In this document: positions 59,496 to 64,000 of the stretch, piece after piece | Layout: every line of letters starts with the position of its first letter | Numbering within the stretch: position 1 is the stretch's first letter | Assembly: GCA_017429835.1 (NCBI GenBank) | Contig: JAFROD010000014.1 | Coordinates: 1 to 64,000 of the forward strand | Source: Oscillospiraceae bacterium | Lineage (GTDB): Bacteria; Bacillota; Clostridia; Oscillospirales; Oscillospiraceae | Direction: 5' to 3' | Length of the DNA stretch: 64,000 nucleotides | Notes under the pieces: model-generated | The model's database searches: none | What the model was told of the DNA's origin: nothing | Seen by the model: the letters and a program-made list of their open reading frames with translations, nothing else | Made by a program: the position numbers and the translations under genes

Positions 59496-61799
59496 TCAGC
59501 GGGGGATCTCCTCCATGACGAAGCATTCGAAGACGTCGCCTTCCTTGATGTCGTTGAATTTCTCGATGGAAATGCCGCACTCGTAGTTGGCGGCGACCTC
59601 CTTGACGGCGTCCTTGAACCGCTGCAGGGAGCCGATGACGCCCTCGTAAATGACGATATTGTCACGCAGGACGCGCACCTGCGCGTCGCGGGTGATCTTG
59701 CCGTCCTTGACGTAGCAGCCGGCGATCGTGCCGATCGCGGAGACCTTGTAGGTCTGGCGCACCTCGGCGTGACCGATGACCGCCTCGCGGTACTTCGGAG
59801 CGAGCATGCCCTTCATCGCCGCCTCGATCTCGTCGATCGCGTCGTAGATGACGCGGTACATGCGCAGATCGACGTTGTCGCGCTTCGCAGAAGCCGCGGC
59901 TGCGGGGTCCGGACGGACGTTGAAGCCGACGACGATGGCGTTGGCGGTGGAAGCGAGCAGAATATCGGACTCGTTGATCGCGCCGACCGCGGCGTGAATG
60001 ACGCGGACGCGGACTTCCTCGTTGCTGATCTTTTCGAGGCTTGCCTTGACAGCCTCCGCAGAGCCCTGGACGTCCGCCTTGACGATCAGATTCAGCTCCT
60101 TCATCTCGCCCTCCTGCATCTTGGCAAAGAGGTTATCCAGCGTGACCTTGCTCGCGACCTTCGCGGCGGCGTCCTTTTCCGCCTGCTTTCTCTGCTCGAC
60201 GAGCTGACGCGCCATGCGCTCGTCCTCGACGGCGTTGAATTCGTCGCCGGGCGCGGGCGTTTCCGCAAGACCGGTGATCTCGACGGGGATGGACGGGCCG
60301 GCTTCGGCGATCGTTCTGCCCTTGTCGTCGGTCATCACACGGACGCGGCCGACTGCCGTACCGGCGATGATGAGGTCGCCCTTGCGCAGGGTGCCGTTCT
60401 GCACGAGCAGGGTCGCGATCGGGCCGCGGTTTTTATCCAGACGGGACTCGATGACCGTGCCCTTGGCGGCGCGGTTGGGATTCGCGCGGAGGTTGGCGAG
60501 CTCCGCCGTCATAATGACGGTCTCGAGCAGCTCGTCGATGCCCTCGCCGCTCTTGGCGGAGATGCGGCAGACCTCGGTGTCGCCGCCCCATTCGGACGGG
60601 ACGAGGTCGTGCTCGGTGAGCTGGGTGAGGATACGGTCGGGATTCGCGCCCGGCTTATCCATCTTGTTGACCGCGACGATGATCGGAATGCCCGCTGCCT
60701 TCGCGTGGTTGATTGCTTCGATGGTCTGGGGCATGACGCCGTCGTCCGCCGCCACGACCAGAATGGCGATATCCGTACACATCGCGCCGCGCGCACGCAT
60801 GGAGGTAAAGGCGGCGTGACCCGGGGTATCCAGGAAGGTGATCGGATTGCCGTTGATCGAAACGGTATAGGCGCCGATGTGCTGGGTGATGCCGCCGGCC
60901 TCGCCGGAGACGACGTTCGTCTTTCGCACGGCGTCGAGCAGGCTCGTCTTGCCGTGGTCGACGTGACCCATGACGACGACGACCGGGCTTCTGCCGACCA
61001 GCTCGTCCTCGGTATCGACGTGGTCGTCGATCAGACGTTCCTCGATCGTCACGACGATCTCGCGCTCGACCTTGCAGCCGAGCTCGGTCGCGACGAATTC
61101 GGCGGTGTCAAAGTCGATGTTTTGATTGATCGACGCCATGACGCCGTTCTTGAGCAGTACCTTGATCAGCTCGGTCGCGGTCTTCTTCATGCGGGAAGCC
61201 AGCTCGCCGACCGTGATCTCGTCGGGGATCTTGACCGTCAGCGGGGTCTTCTTGATGATCTCGAGCTGCAGACGGCGCATCTTCTCCTGCTCCTCGTTGC
61301 GGCGCTTGTTGCCCATCGGAGCTTTCTTGTCCTTGCCCTTGTTCTTGCCCTTGTTGCCGATCTTCTGCTTGCCGCCGGAATAGTTCTGCACACGCTCGGA
61401 GACGAGATTGTCCACGCGGTCGTCGAAGCGGTCAGCGTTGACCGTGACCGCCTTGGTGTCAACCACGCGGCGCTCGCGCTTGCGCTGCTCCTCCTTCGGC
61501 TTTTCAGGCTTTGCTTCCGCCTTGCCGTCGGCAGGCTTCTTGTCCTCCGTCTTCGGCTTTTCTTCCTTCTTCGGCGCTTCCTTCTTCGGCGCCGGCTCTA
61601 CCGCGAACACCTCCGCGATCGACTCGATCTGGTGATGCTGCGTGATATGGTCAAACACGACGTTGAGCTGCTCGTCCGTCAGCACCTGCGTGTTGCTCTT
61701 CGGCTTGTCAAAATAGATCCCGATGATCTCCGCGACCTGCTTCGGCTGCATGCCGAAATCCGCCGCGACCTCTTTGACTCTATACTTCACTAAACTCAT
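59496..61799 (-). CDS. infB: Translation initiation factor IF-2
   Basis: A 767-residue GTPase that brings initiator tRNA to the 30S subunit. The N-terminal IF2N domain ([22 protein letters not shown]) is followed by a Lys/Glu-rich linker (about 75-190), the G domain with [15 protein letters not shown] near residue 275, [15 protein letters not shown] near residue 323 and NKMDKP, then domains II-IV. The ATG at 61799 has a strong GGAGGTGG site; the longer frame is an upstream artefact. Confidence 0.97.
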   Translation of the reverse strand: MSLVKYRVKEVAADFGMQPKQVAEIIGIYFDKPKSNTQVLTDEQLNVVFDHITQHHQIESIAEVFAVEPAPKKEAPKKEEKPKTEDKKPADGKAEAKPEKPKEEQRKRERRVVDTKAVTVNADRFDDRVDNLVSERVQNYSGGKQKIGNKGKNKGKDKKAPMGNKRRNEEQEKMRRLQLEIIKKTPLTVKIPDEITVGELASRMKKTATELIKVLLKNGVMASINQNIDFDTAEFVATELGCKVEREIVVTIEERLIDDHVDTEDELVGRSPVVVVMGHVDHGKTSLLDAVRKTNVVSGEAGGITQHIGAYTVSINGNPITFLDTPGHAAFTSMRARGAMCTDIAILVVAADDGVMPQTIEAINHAKAAGIPIIVAVNKMDKPGANPDRILTQLTEHDLVPSEWGGDTEVCRISAKSGEGIDELLETVIMTAELANLRANPNRAAKGTVIESRLDKNRGPIATLLVQNGTLRKGDLIIAGTAVGRVRVMTDDKGRTIAEAGPSIPVEITGLAETPAPGDEFNAVEDERMARQLVEQRKQAEKDAAAKVASKVTLDNLFAKMQEGEMKELNLIVKADVQGSAEAVKASLEKISNEEVRVRVIHAAVGAINESDILLASTANAIVVGFNVRPDPAAAASAKRDNVDLRMYRVIYDAIDEIEAAMKGMLAPKYREAVIGHAEVRQTYKVSAIGTIAGCYVKDGKITRDAQVRVLRDNIVIYEGVIGSLQRFKDAVKEVAANYECGISIEKFNDIKEGDVFECFVMEEIPR

Positions 61800-61812
61800 A
61801 TAGCCACCTCCA

Positions 61813-62232
61813 TTACTTTTTCCCATGACGGACGTTGTATTGGTGCTTCTTTTCCTCCGCGCGGCGTTTTTCCACGCGCTGCACCCGAACGTCCAGATCC
61901 GCGAGCAGTCCGGCGTACTTCTCCGGCTCGCCCAGCGTCTTGACGAACGCCTGCGCCAGCCGGACGTCGGTGATCGCCGCGATCGCGCAGACCGTCGTAC
62001 CCAAAGCGTCGCCCAGCGTGTCCTTGTCATAGCTGAGCTGCAGCATGGGCTGCGGCGTTCCGGCGACGAAGCTCTTTGCTCTGCGGAAGGTATGATCCCC
62101 CGCGTCCGCCGCCAGCAGGATCAGTCTTGCCCGTCCCGCTCTTGCCACTGCGCCGACCTGCTCCTCGCCGAGGACGATGTTGCCGCCCTTCTTCGCGATC
62201 GACAGCAGGCCGAGGCTCTTATCTCGTTCCAT
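61813..62232 (-). CDS. L7Ae-family ribosomal-like protein YlxQ
   Basis: A 139-residue protein with the L7Ae/L30e RNA-binding fold: [39 protein letters not shown], then [19 protein letters not shown], and a basic C-terminal tail. It is usually encoded between ylxR and infB, as here, and overlaps the ylxR stop by 14 bases. Thought to bind kink-turn RNA; the exact role is unclear. Confidence 0.88.
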   Translation of the reverse strand: MERDKSLGLLSIAKKGGNIVLGEEQVGAVARAGRARLILLAADAGDHTFRRAKSFVAGTPQPMLQLSYDKDTLGDALGTTVCAIAAITDVRLAQAFVKTLGEPEKYAGLLADLDVRVQRVEKRRAEEKKHQYNVRHGKK

Positions 62233-62497
62233 TCGTTTCCGCCTCCATTTCCGCCAGCAGGGCGTCATAGATCTCCTGCGGAATCTCCGTATCGAAGGCG
62301 CGTGCAATCGCCTTCGAGCGGATCGCTTTTTTCAGGCATTCCGTATTGCGGCAGACGTAAGCGCCGCGGCCGGACGCCTTGCCGTGCAGGTCAAGGGCGA
62401 TCGCGCCCTCCGGGCTGCGCACGACGCGCAGCAGCTCCCGCTTCGGTTTCATCTCGCGGCAGCCGAGGCATTGCCGCATCGGTATTTTCTTCGGCAC
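62219..62497 (-). CDS. rnpM: YlxR/RnpM-family RNA-binding protein
   Basis: A 92-residue protein with RQCLGCREMKPKRELLRVVRSPEG near the N-terminus and GRGAYVCRNTECLKKA near residue 45, the signature of the YlxR family. Members bind RNase P RNA and modulate its activity. It lies between nusA and ylxQ. Confidence 0.92.
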   Translation of the reverse strand: MPKKIPMRQCLGCREMKPKRELLRVVRSPEGAIALDLHGKASGRGAYVCRNTECLKKAIRSKAIARAFDTEIPQEIYDALLAEMEAETNGTR

Positions 62498-62527
62498 GAT
62501 TCTCCCTCCTTTGCAGCGGATTGTCGT

Positions 62528-63586
62528 TTATTCTTCGATCGCGTCCGCCTGCGAAGCGGGCTTGATGTCGATCTTGCAGCCGGTCAGACGCGCCGCCAGA
62601 CGGGCGTTCTGTCCCTCCTTGCCGATGGCAAGCGAGAGCTGATCGTCGGGGACGATCACGCGGCAGGCTTTCGCGCCGGAAAGCTGGGTGACGGAGATGA
62701 CGTCCGCCGGACTCAGCGCGGAAGCGACGAATTCGCAGATGTCGTCCGACCAGACGACGATGTCCATCTTCTCGCCCTGCAGCTCGTCGACCACAGCGCC
62801 GACACGGGCGCCGCGCGCGCCGACGCAGGCGCCGACCGGATCGATGTTCTCCTCCGCCGCGTGGACGGCGATCTTGGTGCGCGAGCCGGGCTCACGGGCG
62901 ATGGAGCGGATCTCCACCGCGCCGGATTCGATCTCCGGCACTTCCAGCTCGAACAGACGCTTGACGAGCGCGGGGTGCGTGCGGGAAACGAGCACCTGCG
63001 GGCCGCGGTTGCTGCGGCGAACCTCGACGACGTAGACGCGGATCAGGTCGCCCTCGGTGAAACGCTCGCCGGGCACTTGCTCGCCGACCGCCAGAAGCGC
63101 CTCGGTGCGATCCGTGCCCTGACCGACCTGAATGGTCATGTCGCCGTTGTTGTCGATGCGCAGCACCGTGCCGGTCAGGATCTCATGCTCCTTGGAGGAG
63201 AAGGATTCGAAGACCATGCCGCGCTCCGCCTCGCGGATGCCCTGAATGATGACCTGCTTCGCGGTCTGCGCGGCGATGCGGCCGAAGTTCTTGGTCTGGA
63301 TCTCGACGTTCACGATGTCGCCGAGCTTTGCGCGCTTGCTGATCTTCTTCGCGGCGTCAAGGGTGATCTCCGTTGCGGGAGAAACGACCTCCTCCACGAC
63401 CTCCTTCTGCGCGTACATCAGGAGCTTGTTCTCGTTCAACTCGACGAAAACGTTGTCGGTGTAGCCGTCCTTGTCCTTCTTATACGCCGCGACCAGCGCC
63501 TGCGTAATGCGGTCTACCATGTAGTCTACCGGAATGCCGCGCTCTTTTTCGAGCTGGCGCAGCGCTCCAAAAATCTCAGAATTCAT
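62528..63586 (-). CDS. nusA: Transcription termination/antitermination protein NusA
   Basis: A 352-residue elongation factor: an N-terminal RNA-polymerase-binding domain, an S1 domain (about 135-200), and two KH domains (HPALVKRLFELEVPEIESG near residue 205, and SLAIGKEGQNARLAARLTG near residue 320). The C-terminal repeats of proteobacterial NusA are absent, as usual in Firmicutes. The ATG at 63586 (MNSEIFGALRQLEKERG) is preceded by AAGGAG. Confidence 0.96.
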   Translation of the reverse strand: MNSEIFGALRQLEKERGIPVDYMVDRITQALVAAYKKDKDGYTDNVFVELNENKLLMYAQKEVVEEVVSPATEITLDAAKKISKRAKLGDIVNVEIQTKNFGRIAAQTAKQVIIQGIREAERGMVFESFSSKEHEILTGTVLRIDNNGDMTIQVGQGTDRTEALLAVGEQVPGERFTEGDLIRVYVVEVRRSNRGPQVLVSRTHPALVKRLFELEVPEIESGAVEIRSIAREPGSRTKIAVHAAEENIDPVGACVGARGARVGAVVDELQGEKMDIVVWSDDICEFVASALSPADVISVTQLSGAKACRVIVPDDQLSLAIGKEGQNARLAARLTGCKIDIKPASQADAIEE

Positions 63587-63611
63587 AGTTTTTCTCCTTA
63601 AAAATCTTCTG

Positions 63612-64000
63612 TCAGAATTCCACGCGCAGGCGTACCAGCGCGACTTCGGTCTTTTCAAAAGTAAACTCGCTGCCGTTCACGTCCACGGTCACCCTGCCGT
63701 CTTCATAGCCCGTCAGCGTTCCGGCAAATTCTTTTCTGCCGTTCCTCGGCTGATAGAGCTTGACCAGCACCGGCGCGCCCATGAACTGCGCAAAGTCCGA
63801 CGGACGCTTGAGCGCCCGTTCCAGTCCCGCCGAGCAGACCTCAAAGCGGTAGCTTTCGGGGATCGGGTCTTTTTCGTCCAGCACGGGATCGACCGCGCGG
63901 GACACCCGCTCGCAGTCGTCGATGTCCACGCCGCCTTCTTTGTCAATGTAAAGACGCAGGAACCATTCGCCGCCCTCGCGGACGTATTCAACGTCCCAGA
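63612..64000 (-). CDS. rimP: Ribosome maturation factor RimP (5' end outside the window)
   Basis: The C-terminal ~129 residues of RimP, a 30S assembly factor. The visible part has WFLRLYIDKEGGVDIDDCERVSRAVDPVLDE and the YRFEVCSAGLERALKRPSDFAQFMG region, then the C-terminal SH3-like domain. The frame is open to the window edge, so the start is missing. Immediately upstream of nusA, first known gene of this operon. Confidence 0.93.
   Translation of the reverse strand, partial: WDVEYVREGGEWFLRLYIDKEGGVDIDDCERVSRAVDPVLDEKDPIPESYRFEVCSAGLERALKRPSDFAQFMGAPVLVKLYQPRNGRKEFAGTLTGYEDGRVTVDVNGSEFTFEKTEVALVRLRVEF

Noticed and set aside
59334..61793. 819-codon plus-strand frame opposite infB
   Set aside because: A shadow of infB: the composition is Asp/Arg/Val-rich as expected for the complement of a GC-rich gene, it has no family features, and infB is certain.
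62177..63601. 474-codon plus-strand frame opposite ylxR and nusA
   Set aside because: Complement of confidently identified genes. No ribosome binding site and no recognisable domain.

Overview
The window reads as a chromosome segment of a spore-forming, GC-rich Clostridia (Firmicutes), probably a gut Oscillospiraceae-type organism. This is inferred from spoVAC, the order gdpP-rplI-dnaB-tilS-hpt-ftsH, the rimP-nusA-ylxR-ylxQ-infB-rbfA-nrnA-truB-ribF operon, strong AGGAGG-type ribosome binding sites and consensus TTGACA/TATAAT promoters. No species can be named from the sequence alone.

Layout. 1-14.8 kb is ordinary chromosome: the edge of a transposase gene, a membrane protein, rpiB, a gltX/CAT-like/membrane-protein cluster, a zinc-ribbon protein, a PAP2-like protein, an XRE regulator beside a cysteine desulfidase, an HtrA protease, acetyltransferases, a TfoX-like protein, an L,D-transpeptidase, a YdeI-like protein and a DUF4304-like/membrane-protein pair. 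28.7-40.7 kb is core chromosome: ftsH, hpt, tilS, dnaB, rplI, gdpP, RNase J and an ABC exporter. 40.8-47.9 kb is a compact phage-like head/neck gene cassette: terminase, portal, protease-like, capsid, connectors and two tail-like proteins. It has no integrase, tape measure, lysis or replication genes. 47.9-64 kb is again core: queH, trpS, a wecA/wecB-like pair, a ttcA-like gene, rplM-rpsI, a second ABC transporter, spoVAC and the ribF-to-rimP operon, which is cut by the window end.

The standout is a 13.7-kb integrated element between 14,978 and 28,701. An identical 11-bp core at both ends (14978-14988 and 28691-28701) is the anticodon loop plus part of the anticodon stem of a tRNA-Arg(CCT) gene. 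The 5' half of that host tRNA lies at the right end, next to ftsH, and the 3' half at the left end, so integration has split the gene in its anticodon loop. Just inside the right end the element carries a complete second tRNA-Arg(CCT), on the same strand and about 80 nt downstream of the orphan 5' half. It looks like a replacement for the gene it breaks.

Element cargo from left to right: a Fic-domain protein flanked by an inverted 23-bp motif; a small zinc-ribbon protein and an AbiGi/AbiGii-type abortive-infection pair; a structured RNA candidate; a secreted protein and a large SLH-anchored relative; a second promoter-driven structured RNA; a putative HTH gene overlapping a tiny hydrophobic ORF; a small protein; a Rep_trans/MobT-like initiator or relaxase; an FtsK/TcpA-like ATPase; and a tyrosine recombinase. 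No VirB4-type transfer genes are present, so it fits a mobilizable rather than self-transmissible element with anti-phage and cell-surface cargo.
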